Source of the DNA: Rhodococcus opacus
GTDB lineage: Bacteria > Actinomycetota > Actinomycetes > Mycobacteriales > Mycobacteriaceae
Length of the DNA stretch: 64,000 nucleotides
Direction: 5' to 3'
Assembly (NCBI RefSeq): GCF_012396235.1
Contig: NZ_JAAXPA010000028.1
Span: 1 to 64,000 of the forward strand
The notes under the pieces: model-generated
What the model was told of the DNA's origin: nothing
Database searches by the model: none
The model's input: only the letters and a program-made list of their open reading frames with translations
Translations under genes and position numbers: made by a program
Shown here: piece after piece, positions 1 to 11,528 of the stretch
Layout of the letters: the number at the start of each line of letters is the position of its first letter
Numbering within the stretch: position 1 is the stretch's first letter

Positions 1-2
1 AC

Positions 3-236
3 CAGGTCCACGACTCCGTCTTCTACTGCGTCGCCAACATGCCCGGCGCCGTCCCCCGCACCTCCACCTACGCCCTCACCAACGCCACCCTCCCCTACGT
101 CGCCGCCCTCGCCGACAAGGGCTGGAAGGAAGCCACCGCGACCGTCCCCGGACTCGCCGCAGGACTGTCCACCCACGACGGACAGCTGCTGTCCACCGAA
201 GTCGCTGCCGCGCACGGCTACACCGCAGTCTCCTGA
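3..236 (+). CDS. ald: Alanine dehydrogenase, C-terminal fragment
   Basis: This is the last 77 residues of a gene that begins before the window. The frame reads VHDSVFYCVANMPGAVPRTS and then TYALTNATLPYV. This is the conserved C-terminal part of the NAD-dependent L-alanine dehydrogenase family, where the NMPGAVPRTST segment lies near the nucleotide-binding domain. The enzyme interconverts alanine with pyruvate and ammonia in the cytoplasm. The start codon and catalytic domain are outside the window, so intactness cannot be judged. The family assignment rests on motif recognition and is strong. Confidence 0.9.
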   Translation, partial: QVHDSVFYCVANMPGAVPRTSTYALTNATLPYVAALADKGWKEATATVPGLAAGLSTHDGQLLSTEVAAAHGYTAVS

Positions 237-293
237 GCGACTGATCCGACGAGAGCGTATCCAGCAGACCTGCGAATGCGGGACAATCGAACG

Positions 294-1175
294 ATGGCTT
301 GGCTCGAGGTCGTGCGCACCGGACCCTTCACCACCGTGCAGGATCGGGGCCGACCCGGTTACGCGTCGATTGGGGTCGGCGAGTCGGGTGCCGCCGACCG
401 AGACGCACACGACAGCGCAAACAGGTTGGTGGGCAACCATTCCGGCGCAGCCACGCTGGAGGTCACACTGGGCGGGCTCGCGGTACGTGCGGCCGGGACC
501 GTCTCTGTCGCCGTCACGGGCGCCCGGAACCCCGTCACCGTCAATTCCGAACCCCGGCCCACCTACACGATGCTGCACCTGAACACCGGCGACCTGCTGG
601 AGATCGCGTTCACATCGGAAGGACTCCGCAGCTATGTCGCGGTGCGCGGAGGTTTCGACGTGCCCGCGGTGATGGGGAGCCGGTCCACCGACACTCTGTC
701 GGGGATCGGCCCCGATCCCGTCGCCGAGGGTGATCGGCTGCTGGTCGGTGCGGATGCCGGCGACTGGCCTGCGGACGAGATCATCCCCCCACCGGCCGCC
801 CCCGAGGATCCGCTGATGATGCGCGTCCGGCTCGGACCGCGGGACGACTGGTTCACCCCCGCGTCCGTCGAAGCCCTTCTCCGCGAGACGTGGACGGTCA
901 GCTCCGACACCAATCGTGTGGGGGCGCGACTCGCGGGTCCGGGACCGTTGCACCGCGCGGTGACGGAGGAGATGCCGAGCGAGGCCATGGTGGCGGGGGC
1001 GCTGCAGGTGCCGCCCAACGGTCAGCCCATCCTGTTCCTGGCCGATCATCCGGTGACCGGCGGCTATCCGGTGATCGCCGTGGTCGCCGAGGCCGATTTG
1101 CCGGTGGCTGCGCAGTTGCGGCCCGGGCACCGAGTCCGCTTCCACCGGATGGTGGCGCCGACCATTCCGCGGTGA
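294..1175 (+). CDS. PxpC/KipA-like biotin-dependent carboxyltransferase family protein (5-oxoprolinase subunit C-like)
   Basis: The 293-residue product opens with VVRTGPFTTVQDRGRPGYAS and continues with GVGESGAADRDAHDSANRLVG. This is the signature of the KipA/PxpC/allophanate-hydrolase-subunit-2 family. PxpC works with PxpA and PxpB in ATP-dependent opening of 5-oxoproline. Neither partner is visible here, because the gene follows ald directly. It is therefore either a solo paralogue or has partners elsewhere. I chose the ATG at 294 because GGGAC lies nine bases upstream. An in-frame ATG at 276 would add six residues but has no obvious ribosome site. The reading frame ends four bases before the convergent desaturase stop. 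Confidence 0.75.
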   Translation: MAWLEVVRTGPFTTVQDRGRPGYASIGVGESGAADRDAHDSANRLVGNHSGAATLEVTLGGLAVRAAGTVSVAVTGARNPVTVNSEPRPTYTMLHLNTGDLLEIAFTSEGLRSYVAVRGGFDVPAVMGSRSTDTLSGIGPDPVAEGDRLLVGADAGDWPADEIIPPPAAPEDPLMMRVRLGPRDDWFTPASVEALLRETWTVSSDTNRVGARLAGPGPLHRAVTEEMPSEAMVAGALQVPPNGQPILFLADHPVTGGYPVIAVVAEADLPVAAQLRPGHRVRFHRMVAPTIPR

Positions 1176-1179
1176 CGCC

Positions 1180-2376
1180 CTACCTCGCTGCCAGCGCTGT
1201 TCGGAGCCCGCGAAGCCGTCCGGTCACGGGATCGGCCCCGACCGCCGCCCGCCCACGGAACTTCACTTCCGAGGCCGTCTCCGGCGCGTCGTCCGACGTC
1301 GCCCGGAGGAATCGGTTGGGCAGCGCCAGTTTGTGAATGGTGCGCAGCGTCAGAAGGTATTGCCGCGCAAGCGAACCGGTGGTGTACGGCAGGTCGTACT
1401 TCTCGCACAGGCCGCGCACCGCGGTCGAGATCTCGGCGTACCGATTGCTGGGAATGTCAGGGAAGAGATGGTGCTCGATCTGATAGCACAGGTTGCCGCT
1501 CATGAAGGCCATGACGGCGCCGGCCCGGAAGTTCGCGGTGCCGAGCATCTGGCGGAGATACCACTCGGCCCGGCTTTCGTCCTCGAGTTCCGCAAGCGTG
1601 AACTTTTCGGCTCCGTCGGGGAAGTGCCCGCAGAAGATCACGACGTACGACCACACGTTCCGCAGCAGGTTGGCAACGAGATTCGCCTTCAACGTTCGTC
1701 GCCACCGCCGCCCGCTGAGAACGGGGAACAACACGTAGTCCTTGCCCATCTGCCGCGCGATCTTGCCGAGCAGATCTCGCACCGGTGGACGCAGACGCCG
1801 GCTCGCTTTGTCTTCGGCACTCGGCGGAAGCAGATCGTGGAGCGCGATGCCCCATTCGAACGACGCCGCGAGCAGAAGATTCTGAATCGGCTGTAGCAGG
1901 TGGATCGGACGCCATTCCTGATCACGAGTGACGCGCATGACGCCGAACCCGACGTCATCGTCCATCCCGAGCACGTTGGTGTACTTGTGGTGACGGAAGT
2001 TGTGCGCATACTTCCACTGCGACGACGGACCCACCTGATCCCACTCCCAGGTGCTCGAGTGGATCTCGGGATCGTTCATCCAGTCCCACTGCCCGTGCGA
2101 GACGTTGTGGCCGATCTCCATGTTCTCGACGCTCTTGGCCACACCCAGTGCCGTCGTCCCGAGGACCACGCCCGTGGACGACCGGCTGCCGTGGATCATC
2201 AGTCGGGCGAGTCCGTCGAGCACGCGCTGGAACGCGATGGTGCGGCGGATGTACGTCGCGTCCTTCGCCCCGAGGGACTCCGCGACGTCGCGGCGTAGTG
2301 CGTCGAGTTCGAATCCGAGCGCCTCGACGTCCTGCTGGGTGAGGTGCGCGTATTCCTTGATATCGGTGATTGCCAT
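1180..2376 (-). CDS. DesA3-like membrane fatty acid (acyl-CoA) desaturase
   Basis: This 398-residue membrane desaturase carries all three histidine boxes for the diiron centre: HNVSH within GHNVSHG, HNFRHHKYT, and QIEHHLFP near the C-terminus. Hydrophobic segments lie between the boxes. The set resembles the mycobacterial stearoyl-CoA delta-9 desaturase DesA3 and linoleoyl-CoA desaturase-like proteins, which insert a cis double bond into membrane fatty acyl chains with electrons from an oxidoreductase. No oxidoreductase is adjacent. The start is well set: GGAGG lies six bases upstream of the ATG. The gene is monocistronic behind rlmB, with its own TTGACA-like promoter and an inverted repeat at 2437-2475. 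Confidence 0.88.
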   Translation of the reverse strand: MAITDIKEYAHLTQQDVEALGFELDALRRDVAESLGAKDATYIRRTIAFQRVLDGLARLMIHGSRSSTGVVLGTTALGVAKSVENMEIGHNVSHGQWDWMNDPEIHSSTWEWDQVGPSSQWKYAHNFRHHKYTNVLGMDDDVGFGVMRVTRDQEWRPIHLLQPIQNLLLAASFEWGIALHDLLPPSAEDKASRRLRPPVRDLLGKIARQMGKDYVLFPVLSGRRWRRTLKANLVANLLRNVWSYVVIFCGHFPDGAEKFTLAELEDESRAEWYLRQMLGTANFRAGAVMAFMSGNLCYQIEHHLFPDIPSNRYAEISTAVRGLCEKYDLPYTTGSLARQYLLTLRTIHKLALPNRFLRATSDDAPETASEVKFRGRAAVGADPVTGRLRGLRTALAAR

Positions 2377-2434
2377 GACCGGCCTCCAACCTCGCGGTCA
2401 CTGATGACCTCAGTGAACGCCGCTGGTAGCAGCC

Positions 2435-2475
2435 TGTCAACACTGTAGGTCTACGGTAGGTGTCGACAGTGTTGA
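2435..2475 (-). promoter_or_regulatory. Putative operator/promoter of the desaturase gene
   Basis: Perfect 10-bp inverted arms TCAACACTGT (2437-2446) and ACAGTGTTGA (2466-2475) are separated by 19 bases. On the minus strand TTGACA (2440-2435) overlaps the inner arm and sits 17 bases upstream of TTCACT, a weak -10 candidate. Position and symmetry suggest a dimeric repressor site controlling the desaturase. The regulator is not identified in the window. Confidence 0.5.
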
Positions 2476-2548
2476 AGCGGCACCCTCAGCCCGCTACCGA
2501 CCGTGCGGGCTTGCCCGACGACGACCTGCTGTTCGCGGGTCGGGGAGC

Positions 2549-3517
2549 CTAGCCGCGGCGACGACGGGCGATGTCGGCGAGCACGACACCCGCGGCGACG
2601 GACGCGTTGAGCGATTCGACGGGGCCCGCCATCGGAATGCTGAGGATGGCGTCGCAGTTCTCGCGGACCAGGCGCGACAGTCCCTTGCCCTCCGAGCCGA
2701 CCACGACCACCACGGGGCCGCTGCCGTCGAACTCGTCGAGGGTGGTATCGCCACCCGCATCGAGACCAACCACCTGGACGCCCTTGGACGCCCAATCCTT
2801 CAGTGTGCGAGTGAGATTGGTGGCGCGGGCGATCGGCAGGCGGGCTGCCGCGCCGGCGCTCGTCCGCCACGCGACCGCGGTGACCGACGCACTGCGGCGC
2901 TCCGGGATCACCACACCGTGACCACCGAACGCGGCCACCGAACGCACGACGGCACCGAGGTTGCGGGGATCGGTGATGTTGTCGAGGGCCACGAGCAGCG
3001 GCGCCTCCTGATGCTTGCGGGCTTCCGCGATCAGGTCGTCGGGGTGCGCGTAACGGTACGGGGGCACCTGCAACGCGATGCCCTGGTGCATGCCGTTGGC
3101 GCTGAGCCGGTCGAGATCGGTCCGGGGAACCTCGAGGATGGAGATGCCCGCGTCGGCAGCCCGCTGAACGGATTCCTTCAGGCGATCGTCGCTCTCGGTC
3201 CCGACCGCGACGTACAGCGCGGTCGCGGGGACGCCGGCGCGCAGGCACTCGACGACGGGGTTGCGGCCCAGCACGTTCTCGGGGCCGTCGAGCACCTTGC
3301 GTCCGGCGGTCTGACGACCGCGGCCGGGCTGCTTGTCGGCTTCCCTGGCCGCGCGGGCGGCGCGCTTGGCGGCGGGGTGCTTGGTGCGGGATTCCGCGGG
3401 CGGGGTGGCGCCGCGGCCTTCCAGTCCCTTGCGGCGCTGGCCACCGGAACCGGCGACCTGCCCCTTCTTGGTACCGGCCTTGCGGATGGCTCCGCGCCTA
3501 CTCGAATTTCCAGCCAT
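2549..3517 (-). CDS. rlmB: 23S rRNA 2'-O-methyltransferase RlmB-type (TrmH/SpoU family)
   Basis: The SPOUT methyltransferase motifs are clear: [16 protein letters not shown], then [10 protein letters not shown], then [20 protein letters not shown]. These form the trefoil-knot SAM site. An N-terminal substrate-binding domain contains [12 protein letters not shown]. RlmB methylates the 2'-OH of a guanosine in 23S rRNA domain V. The first ~80 residues are a basic, low-complexity tail, as in other actinobacterial members. I start at the ATG at 3517, preceded by AGGAC at suitable spacing inside the end of cysS. A longer frame to 3544 would overlap cysS. Only two bases separate it from the cysS stop, so the two are probably co-transcribed. 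Confidence 0.92.
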   Translation of the reverse strand: MAGNSSRRGAIRKAGTKKGQVAGSGGQRRKGLEGRGATPPAESRTKHPAAKRAARAAREADKQPGRGRQTAGRKVLDGPENVLGRNPVVECLRAGVPATALYVAVGTESDDRLKESVQRAADAGISILEVPRTDLDRLSANGMHQGIALQVPPYRYAHPDDLIAEARKHQEAPLLVALDNITDPRNLGAVVRSVAAFGGHGVVIPERRSASVTAVAWRTSAGAAARLPIARATNLTRTLKDWASKGVQVVGLDAGGDTTLDEFDGSGPVVVVVGSEGKGLSRLVRENCDAILSIPMAGPVESLNASVAAGVVLADIARRRRG

Positions 3518-3519
3518 TA

Positions 3520-4914
3520 CTACTGTCCTGCCTTGAGAGACCACTCGGGCCCGTTGGGGGTATCGGTGACCTCGATGCCCGCCCGGATGAGACGGTCACG
3601 CACCTCGTCGGCCACAGCCCAGTTCTTCTCGGCGCGGGCACTCTGCCTGCGCTCGAGTTCGGCCCGGACCAGAACGTCCAGGGCATCGGTTGCCGCGGAC
3701 GCATCCGCGGTCTCCTGAGTCCAGTGCTCGTCCAGCGGGTCGACGCCGAGGATTCCGAGCATGGCCCGGACCTGCGACGCGATCTCGCGCGCACCCTCGA
3801 GATCTCCGCCGTCGAGGGCGATGTTGCCCTCGCGGACCTTGCCGTGCACCTCGGCGAGCGCGGCGGGGACGGCGAGGTCGTCGTCGAGCGCGCGAGCGAA
3901 TGCCTCCGTCCACCGACCGACCGGCACCTCACCGGCACGCTCCTGCGTGCGCATGACGAACGACTCGATCCGGCGGAACGCCGCGGCCCCCTCGTCGAGC
4001 GCGGTGTCGGAGTACTCGAGCATCGACCGGTAGTGGGCACTGCCCAGATAGTAGCGAAGCTCTTGCGGCCGAACCTTTTTCAACACGTTCGGCACCGAGA
4101 GAACGTTGCCGAGCGACTTCGACATCTTCTCGCCACCCATGGTGACCCAGCCGTTGTGCAGCCAGTACTGCGCGAAGTCGTCGCCGGAGCACTTGGCCTG
4201 CGCGATCTCGTTCTCGTGGTGCGGGAACACCAGGTCGAGGCCACCGCAGTGGATGTCGAACGCCGCCCCGAGATAGAACTCGGCCATCGCCGAGCACTCG
4301 AGGTGCCAGCCAGGCCGGCCCCGGCCCCACGGCGTCGGCCACGACGGCTCGCCCGGCTTCTCCGCCTTCCACAGCGTGAAGTCGCGGGGATCACGCTTGC
4401 ATTCGCCGGCGCTCTCGCCCTGGTGCACGTCGTCGAGCTTGTGCCCGGACAGGCTGCCGTACCGGGGGTAGCTGCGGACGTCGAAGTAGACGTCCCCGCC
4501 CGCGGCGTACGCGTGGCCGTTGTCGATGAGGCGCTGCATCATCTCGACCATCTGCGTGATGTGACCGGTGGCTCGCGGCTCGACGGACGGCGGCAGCACA
4601 CCCAGCTGCTGATAGGCCCACGTGAAGGACCGCTCGAACGTGGCGGCCCACTCCCACCACGGCCTGCCCGCCTCCGCGGCCTTGTTCAGGATCTTGTCTT
4701 CGATGTCCGTGACGTTGCGGACGAACGCCACGTCGTAGTCGTGGGCGAGCAGCCAGCGTCGCAGCACGTCGAATGCGACGCCGCTGCGTACGTGGCCGAT
4801 ATGGGGGTCGCCCTGCACCGTGGCGCCACACAGGTACACCGATGCGTGTCCAGGGGCCAGCGGAACGAAGTCACGCATGGCCCGCGTCTCGGTGTCGAAT
4901 AGGCGCAGGGTCAC
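3520..4914 (-). CDS. cysS: Cysteinyl-tRNA synthetase
   Basis: This 464-residue class I aminoacyl-tRNA synthetase charges tRNA-Cys. Visible motifs are the zinc-binding/HIGH region ([19 protein letters not shown]), the cysteine-site [15 protein letters not shown], and the KMSKS loop in [11 protein letters not shown]. The length fits CysS rather than the shorter mycothiol ligase MshC. The GTG at 4914 gives the usual N-terminus [11 protein letters not shown]. The open frame continues far upstream but overlaps ispF and looks non-coding there. It lies 11 bases after ispF and two bases before rlmB, in the order seen in mycobacteria. Confidence 0.95.
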   Translation of the reverse strand: MTLRLFDTETRAMRDFVPLAPGHASVYLCGATVQGDPHIGHVRSGVAFDVLRRWLLAHDYDVAFVRNVTDIEDKILNKAAEAGRPWWEWAATFERSFTWAYQQLGVLPPSVEPRATGHITQMVEMMQRLIDNGHAYAAGGDVYFDVRSYPRYGSLSGHKLDDVHQGESAGECKRDPRDFTLWKAEKPGEPSWPTPWGRGRPGWHLECSAMAEFYLGAAFDIHCGGLDLVFPHHENEIAQAKCSGDDFAQYWLHNGWVTMGGEKMSKSLGNVLSVPNVLKKVRPQELRYYLGSAHYRSMLEYSDTALDEGAAAFRRIESFVMRTQERAGEVPVGRWTEAFARALDDDLAVPAALAEVHGKVREGNIALDGGDLEGAREIASQVRAMLGILGVDPLDEHWTQETADASAATDALDVLVRAELERRQSARAEKNWAVADEVRDRLIRAGIEVTDTPNGPEWSLKAGQ

Positions 4915-4925
4915 GACCAGCGATC

Positions 4926-6082
<1,157 letters not shown>

Positions 6083-6100
6083 TGTGGGTATCGCGACTGT

Positions 6101-6622
<522 letters not shown>

Positions 6623-6852
6623 ACACGTGTCCGGAACCTGGTCTCATCAACGGTGCAGGTCAGGGGCATCATGGCCTGACCGTAGGGGTTGACAGGGTCC
6701 CCGATACGTGCATTCCGGACACCCCGATCGGGCGGTTCTCCAGCGCCGAAACCGCACGCAGACAACCATTGTGAGTACCCAGCGAGCAGGCCACGCGGAC
6801 GAACTACTACTCTGCCTAGTTGAAGTGCGAACCTGACACCGGAGGACAACTC

Positions 6853-7485
6853 GTGACTGCTCTCGACAAGTCGACTCGCCGAGTCGCTACCGCCGTCGCT
6901 CTCGCTGCCGGCGCAGCACTCGTGCTGTCCGCCTGCAGCGCGGGCCAGATCACTCAGACGTCGAGTCAGGTCGCCGCGGTCAACGGCAACAGCGCGGACG
7001 TCGGGTCGATCGCCCTGCGCAACGTGCACGTGGTCTACCCCAACTCCGCCGAGTACAGCCTCGAGCCGGGCGGCACCGCCGTCCTCGCGTTCACCGCGAT
7101 CAACAACAACGAGGACACCCCGGACAAGCTGACCCGGATCAGCACCGACTTCGCGCAGTCCGTCACCCTCGGCGACAAGGCGGGCGGCCTCGAGATCGCG
7201 CCGCAGACCGCGCTCGTCGCCGGACTTCCGGGCGAGGAAGCCGCTGAGGGCGCGGAGGCCGCGGGCCAGAAGGACGCCAGTGCCGACGCACCGGCCGACG
7301 TCGTCCTCGTCACCCTGGACGGCCTGAAGGAAGGCGTCCGCCCGGGCCTCACCTTCCCCGTCACGTTCGCGTTCGAGAAGGCCGGCGACGTCACCGTGTC
7401 CGTTCCCGTCGACGCGGGCCACGAGACCGAGCGCCACGTCTCCGACACGTCCCCCGGAGCCGAAGCCGAGGGCGGCGGACACTAG
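6853..7485 (+). CDS. LpqE-like lipoprotein
   Basis: The 210-residue exported protein has a signal peptide (basic TALDKSTRRVATAVAL, then hydrophobic AAGAALVLSA) ending in the lipobox LSAC, so the cysteine is probably lipidated and the protein anchored outside the membrane. The body (IALRNVHVVYPN, VLAFTAINNN, FPVTFAFEKAGDVTVSVPV) looks like a beta-sandwich. Position between carD and radA matches M. tuberculosis lpqE (Rv3584). I start at GTG 6853 with GGAGGA six bases upstream. The molecular function is unknown. Confidence 0.8.
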   Translation: MTALDKSTRRVATAVALAAGAALVLSACSAGQITQTSSQVAAVNGNSADVGSIALRNVHVVYPNSAEYSLEPGGTAVLAFTAINNNEDTPDKLTRISTDFAQSVTLGDKAGGLEIAPQTALVAGLPGEEAAEGAEAAGQKDASADAPADVVLVTLDGLKEGVRPGLTFPVTFAFEKAGDVTVSVPVDAGHETERHVSDTSPGAEAEGGGH

Positions 7486-7531
7486 CAGCCGGACCGGGTC
7501 CGCTGTCGGACCCGATACCTAGGCTGGCCCG

Positions 7532-8914
7532 GTGGCCAAACTCAAAACCAGCTTCCGCTGCTCGTCGTGCCAGTGCACCGTTCCCAAATGGGTCGGCCGG
7601 TGCCCCGAGTGCGGTAGCTGGGGATCGATGGACGAGGCCCCGATCGTTGCGTCCGTCGCCAGCCGCCCCGGCGCCTCGCTCGCAAAAGCCGGGGCCGGAG
7701 CGGTACTTCCGTCCACCCCGGCCACTCCGATCACGCGGATCGACAGCACCTCCACCCGTGCCAAGCCCACGGGCATCGACGAACTGGACCGTGTCCTCGG
7801 CGGCGGGGTGGTGCCCGGTTCCGTCGTTCTCCTCGCCGGCGAACCCGGCGTCGGCAAGTCGACCCTGCTCCTCGAGGTGGTCCACCAGTGGGCCCGCCGC
7901 GGCCCGGACGACCGCTCCCTCTACGTCACCGGTGAGGAATCCGCCGGACAGGTGCGGCTGCGGGCCGACCGCACGGGTGCCGTCCACGAGCGGGTCTATC
8001 TCGCCGCCGAATCCGACCTCGCGACCATCCTCGGCCACGTGGAGCAGGTGCGTCCCACCCTGCTGATCGTCGACTCCGTGCAGACCATGCTGGCCGCGGA
8101 CGTCGACGGCGTGGTCGGCGGAGTCACCCAGGTGAAGGCCGTCACCAGCGCCCTCACCTCCCTCGCGAAGGCCAGCGGTGTGCCGGTGCTCCTCATCGGC
8201 CACGTCACCAAGGACGGTGCGGTCGCCGGACCGCGGTCGCTCGAGCATCTCGTCGACGTGGTGCTGCACTTCGAGGGCGACAAACACTCCACGCTGCGGA
8301 TGGTGCGCGGCGTCAAGAACCGTTTCGGCGCCGCCGACGAGGTCGGTTGCTTCGAACTGCGGGAAGACGGCATCGCCGGCATCAGCGACCCGTCCGGACT
8401 GTTCCTCCATCACCGTGCCGAGGCCGTTCCCGGAACCGCCGTCACCGTCATGATGGACGGCAAACGGCCCCTCCTCGGTGAGGTGCAGGCCCTCGTGGCC
8501 GCCACGTCCATGCCCGCACCCCGGCGTGCCGTGAGCGGACTCGACAGCGCCCGCGTGGCCATGGTGCTGGCCGTGCTCGACCGCCGGTGCGGGGTGCCGA
8601 TCGCGAAGAACGACGTCTACGCGGCCACCGTCGGCGGAATGCGGATGACCGAGCCCTCCGCCGATCTCGCGTTGGCGCTCGCCGTCGCGTCCGCCGTGAA
8701 GGACAAGCCCGTTCCCGACGGACTGGTGATCCTCGGCGAAGTGGGACTGGCCGGCGAGGTTCGCCGGGTACCCGGCGTCGGGCGCAGGCTCGCCGAGGCC
8801 AACCGCCTCGGATTCACCCGCGCGATCGTTCCCCTCGACTCCGGGGCGGCCCCGAAGGGCATGAAGGTCACCGAGGTCGGAAACCTGGGGGCAGCCATCG
8901 CGTCACTGCGGTGA
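7532..8914 (+). CDS. radA: DNA repair protein RadA
   Basis: The 460-residue product has the full RadA layout: an N-terminal zinc finger (CSSCQC and CPECGSWGS), a RecA-like ATPase with Walker [10 protein letters not shown], the RadA-specific KNRFG motif in [13 protein letters not shown], and a C-terminal Lon-protease-like domain ([19 protein letters not shown]). RadA promotes branch migration in recombinational repair. The start is GTG at 7532. No Shine-Dalgarno is evident within 15 bases, and a TACCTA sequence lies about 10 bases upstream, so a leaderless message is possible. The stop lies in a small tandem repeat. Confidence 0.95.
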   Translation: MAKLKTSFRCSSCQCTVPKWVGRCPECGSWGSMDEAPIVASVASRPGASLAKAGAGAVLPSTPATPITRIDSTSTRAKPTGIDELDRVLGGGVVPGSVVLLAGEPGVGKSTLLLEVVHQWARRGPDDRSLYVTGEESAGQVRLRADRTGAVHERVYLAAESDLATILGHVEQVRPTLLIVDSVQTMLAADVDGVVGGVTQVKAVTSALTSLAKASGVPVLLIGHVTKDGAVAGPRSLEHLVDVVLHFEGDKHSTLRMVRGVKNRFGAADEVGCFELREDGIAGISDPSGLFLHHRAEAVPGTAVTVMMDGKRPLLGEVQALVAATSMPAPRRAVSGLDSARVAMVLAVLDRRCGVPIAKNDVYAATVGGMRMTEPSADLALALAVASAVKDKPVPDGLVILGEVGLAGEVRRVPGVGRRLAEANRLGFTRAIVPLDSGAAPKGMKVTEVGNLGAAIASLR

Positions 8915-8941
8915 CGCTCGGATCGCGGTGACGCTCAGATC
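8908..8941. repeat. 17-bp tandem duplication at convergent gene ends
   Basis: GCGGTGACGCTCGGATC (8908-8924) is followed directly by GCGGTGACGCTCAGATC (8925-8941), with one mismatch. The unit contains the radA stop in copy one and the convergent thioesterase stop in copy two. It looks like a local slippage duplication. Confidence 0.8.
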
Positions 8942-9498
8942 GACGACGTGCCGAACGGGCGCTCCGGCACACCGTCGACGAAGTCCTTGGTCTTCTCGAA
9001 GTGCTCGGCCGTCACGGTGAGGAACAGCCCCCGCGACGTCGCCACGACCACGTCGGGATCGGCCGTCGGCCCCTCGACGATGCGCGCCTCGGCGCTCGCG
9101 TACACCTTGCGGCGGATCGACCCGTCGATGCGCGCGTGGAATTCGAGGACGGAACCCAGCGGGATGGGCTTGGCGAAGTCGATCTCCAGATGACCCGTCA
9201 CCACCGGTCCGTCGACGATCGATCGGCACACCATGCCCAGCGCCTCATCGAACGCGGTCGAGAGGATGCCGCCGTGGATCACTCCCGGACCGCCCTGGTA
9301 GCGAGGAGCCACCTCGAGCCGGCCCCACACGTCGAGCCCTTCCCCGGCCGTGAAGCTCATCGACATCCCGGCAGGCGACTGGTCGCCGCACCCGAAGCAC
9401 CGTGACCAGTGCTGCGGCACGGGCTGACCTGCAGCGGGGAAGCTGCCGACCGGTGCGGGCAGGGTCAGGTCGTCGGGCAAAGTCCAGGTACTACTCAT
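8935..9498 (-). CDS. PaaI-family hotdog-fold thioesterase
   Basis: The 187-residue protein contains the hotdog active-site helix region GPGVIHGGILSTAFDEALG, where the HGG turn and the acidic residue are typical of PaaI/YbgC-like acyl-CoA thioesterases. An N-terminal CFGCGDQSPAGM segment matches a widespread actinobacterial subgroup. Substrate is unknown. I start at the ATG at 9498 (MSSTWTLPDDL); 18 extra upstream residues look non-coding. It converges on radA and diverges from disA. Confidence 0.82.
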   Translation of the reverse strand: MSSTWTLPDDLTLPAPVGSFPAAGQPVPQHWSRCFGCGDQSPAGMSMSFTAGEGLDVWGRLEVAPRYQGGPGVIHGGILSTAFDEALGMVCRSIVDGPVVTGHLEIDFAKPIPLGSVLEFHARIDGSIRRKVYASAEARIVEGPTADPDVVVATSRGLFLTVTAEHFEKTKDFVDGVPERPFGTSSI

Positions 9499-9583
9499 GG
9501 ATAGGTAATCTAAACGCGGGTCCGGACGTGTTTCCGCGGCGGGCCCCGACAAGTGACGTCTACCTCAGCGGGAGTATTGCGCG

Positions 9584-10669
9584 ATGAACGATGCCGAGTC
9601 GTCGTCTGCGCTGCGCGAAACGATAGCCCGGCTGGCTCCCGGAACGGCACTCCGCGACGGCCTGGAGCGCATTCTGCGCGGACGCACGGGCGCCCTGATC
9701 GTCCTCGGCTACGACGAGCAGATGGAAGAGATCTGCGACGGCGGCTTCGAGCTCGACGTGGAGTTCGCGCCGACCCGCCTGCGTGAGCTGTCGAAGATGG
9801 ACGGCGCCGTGGTTCTGTCCACCGACGGGTCCCGCATCGTGCGCGCCAACGTCCAGCTGGTCCCCGACCACAAGATCCCGACCGTCGAGTCCGGCACGCG
9901 TCACCGCGCCGCCGAGCGGACGGCCATGCAGACCGGGTACCCCGTGGTGTCGGTCAGCCAGTCGATGAGCATCGTCAGCGTGTACGTCGGCGGCATCCGG
10001 CACGTCATCGACGGGTCCGCCACGATCCTGTCGCGTGCCAATCAGGCGGTGGCCACCCTCGAGCGGTACAAGGCGCGGCTCGACGAGGTGACCCGCCAGC
10101 TGTCGGTGGTCGAGATCGAGGATTTCGTCACGCTCCGCGACGCCCTGACCGTGGTGCAGCGACTGGAGATGGTGCGGCGCGTGTCCGTCGAGATCGAGCA
10201 GGACGTGCTCGAGCTCGGCACGGACGGACGTCAGCTCGCACTGCAACTCGAGGAACTCGTCGGCGACAACGACGTGGCGAGGGAACTCATCGTGCGCGAC
10301 TATCTGGCCGGCACCGGCCCGGCGCCCGCGGAGGACGTCGAGAAGTCGCTCGCCGCGCTCGACAGGATCACGGACGCAGACCTCCTCGACCTCACGACGT
10401 TGGCCCGGGCATTCGGGTACCCGGGCACCATCGAAGCGCTCGAGGCGCCGATGAGTCCTCGCGGCTACCGCGTCCTCACCCGCGTTCCCCGACTGCAGTT
10501 CAACCAGATTCACCGGCTCGTCGGCTCGTTCGGGACGCTGCAGTCACTGCTGGCCGCGACGGCCGCCGATCTGCAGTCGGTGGAGGGGATCGGCGGGCTG
10601 TGGGCCCGGCACATCCGCGAGGGCCTGTCCCGGCTCGCCGAGACATCGATCTCGGGCCCGTACGACTAG
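9584..10669 (+). CDS. disA: Diadenylate cyclase DisA with DNA-integrity scanning domain
   Basis: The 361-residue product makes cyclic di-AMP from two ATP. The N-terminal DAC domain has the catalytic DGA motif ([13 protein letters not shown]) and the RHR motif ([12 protein letters not shown]). A helical linker follows, and a C-terminal helix-hairpin-helix DNA-binding domain holds [19 protein letters not shown]. DisA scans DNA and stops synthesis at branched structures. The radA-disA neighbourhood is conserved in actinobacteria and Bacillus. The start is ATG after a short AT-richer leader. Confidence 0.96.
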   Translation: MNDAESSSALRETIARLAPGTALRDGLERILRGRTGALIVLGYDEQMEEICDGGFELDVEFAPTRLRELSKMDGAVVLSTDGSRIVRANVQLVPDHKIPTVESGTRHRAAERTAMQTGYPVVSVSQSMSIVSVYVGGIRHVIDGSATILSRANQAVATLERYKARLDEVTRQLSVVEIEDFVTLRDALTVVQRLEMVRRVSVEIEQDVLELGTDGRQLALQLEELVGDNDVARELIVRDYLAGTGPAPAEDVEKSLAALDRITDADLLDLTTLARAFGYPGTIEALEAPMSPRGYRVLTRVPRLQFNQIHRLVGSFGTLQSLLAATAADLQSVEGIGGLWARHIREGLSRLAETSISGPYD

Positions 10670-10686
10670 ATCTCCGGTCCGGACGA

Positions 10687-11517
10687 CTAGTAGGACAGCC
10701 GCAGCGCGTCCAGGCGGGTGCGGATGGTCAGTGCACGCGCGAGTTGCGGGCGGTCGCTGCCACTCCGGACACCCGAACCGTCGACGCCGAGACGGTCGAT
10801 CACCTCGGCCGCCCAGGCCGCGTCCGCGGCGGAGGGGCTCAGCTCGCGGTTGACGTCGCCCGTGTGCGCGGCCTTCATGCACAGTTTTCCGGACATTCCC
10901 ATCGACCGCGTGACGCCCAGATCCGCGATCCGGGTGCGCTGGTCGTCGACCAGAGTCGGTCCGTCGACGGGTGCCGCGATACCGGCGGCGCCGCTCGCGA
11001 CGACTAGGCGTCCCCGGGCGTAGGCAAGCGCGTCCGGCTCTGCGCTCGCGCCGGTGTCCCGCCGGAAATCGCCACTGCCGAACGCCAATCGCAGTGTTGC
11101 CGGCTCGCAGGCGATCTCGAACGCGAACTCGATTCCCCGCGCGGACTCGACGAGGGCGAGCACCGGAACCGCACCGCCGAGCCGGGCAGCGGTGTCCCGG
11201 ACCTGTTGCCCCGATTCACTTTTCGCCAGCATGACACCCTGCAACCCGGGGAGGCCGCGGAGCGCGTCCACGTCGGCCCACCAGTCTTCGGTGGTCGCGG
11301 CGTTGATCCGGACCCAGGCGGCGCCGCCACCGGACAGCCACGCGGCGACCGACCGCCGGGCATCGGAGCGTTCCGCGGTGACCACACCGTCCTCCAGATC
11401 GAGGATGACGGCGTCGGCGCCGCTGCGTTCGGCGAGGTCGAAATCCTCGGTCCGCGAGGCAGATACCAGCAACCATGACCTCGCGTGCCGAGCGTCGAGG
11501 GGAGTCGTTGTGAGAAT
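10687..11517 (-). CDS. HpcH/HpaI aldolase/citrate lyase (CitE-like) family protein, probable ATT start
   Basis: The TIM-barrel motifs are clear: ARSWLLVSAS (first strand), GADAVILDLEDGV, VPVLALVESARGIEFA (acidic metal ligand) and LAFGSGDFRRD. Relatives cleave or form C-C bonds in 3-hydroxyacyl-CoA or malyl-CoA-type substrates. The start is unusual. The conserved barrel begins before any ATG, GTG or TTG that lies downstream of the preceding gene. ATT at 11517 has AAGGACGAG upstream at good spacing and gives a 276-residue protein. The gene follows the GntR regulator by 11 bases. Its role in aspartate/asparagine use is not obvious. Confidence 0.72.
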   Translation of the reverse strand: MLTTTPLDARHARSWLLVSASRTEDFDLAERSGADAVILDLEDGVVTAERSDARRSVAAWLSGGGAAWVRINAATTEDWWADVDALRGLPGLQGVMLAKSESGQQVRDTAARLGGAVPVLALVESARGIEFAFEIACEPATLRLAFGSGDFRRDTGASAEPDALAYARGRLVVASGAAGIAAPVDGPTLVDDQRTRIADLGVTRSMGMSGKLCMKAAHTGDVNRELSPSAADAAWAAEVIDRLGVDGSGVRSGSDRPQLARALTIRTRLDALRLSY

Positions 11518-11528
11518 GGTTCTCGTCC

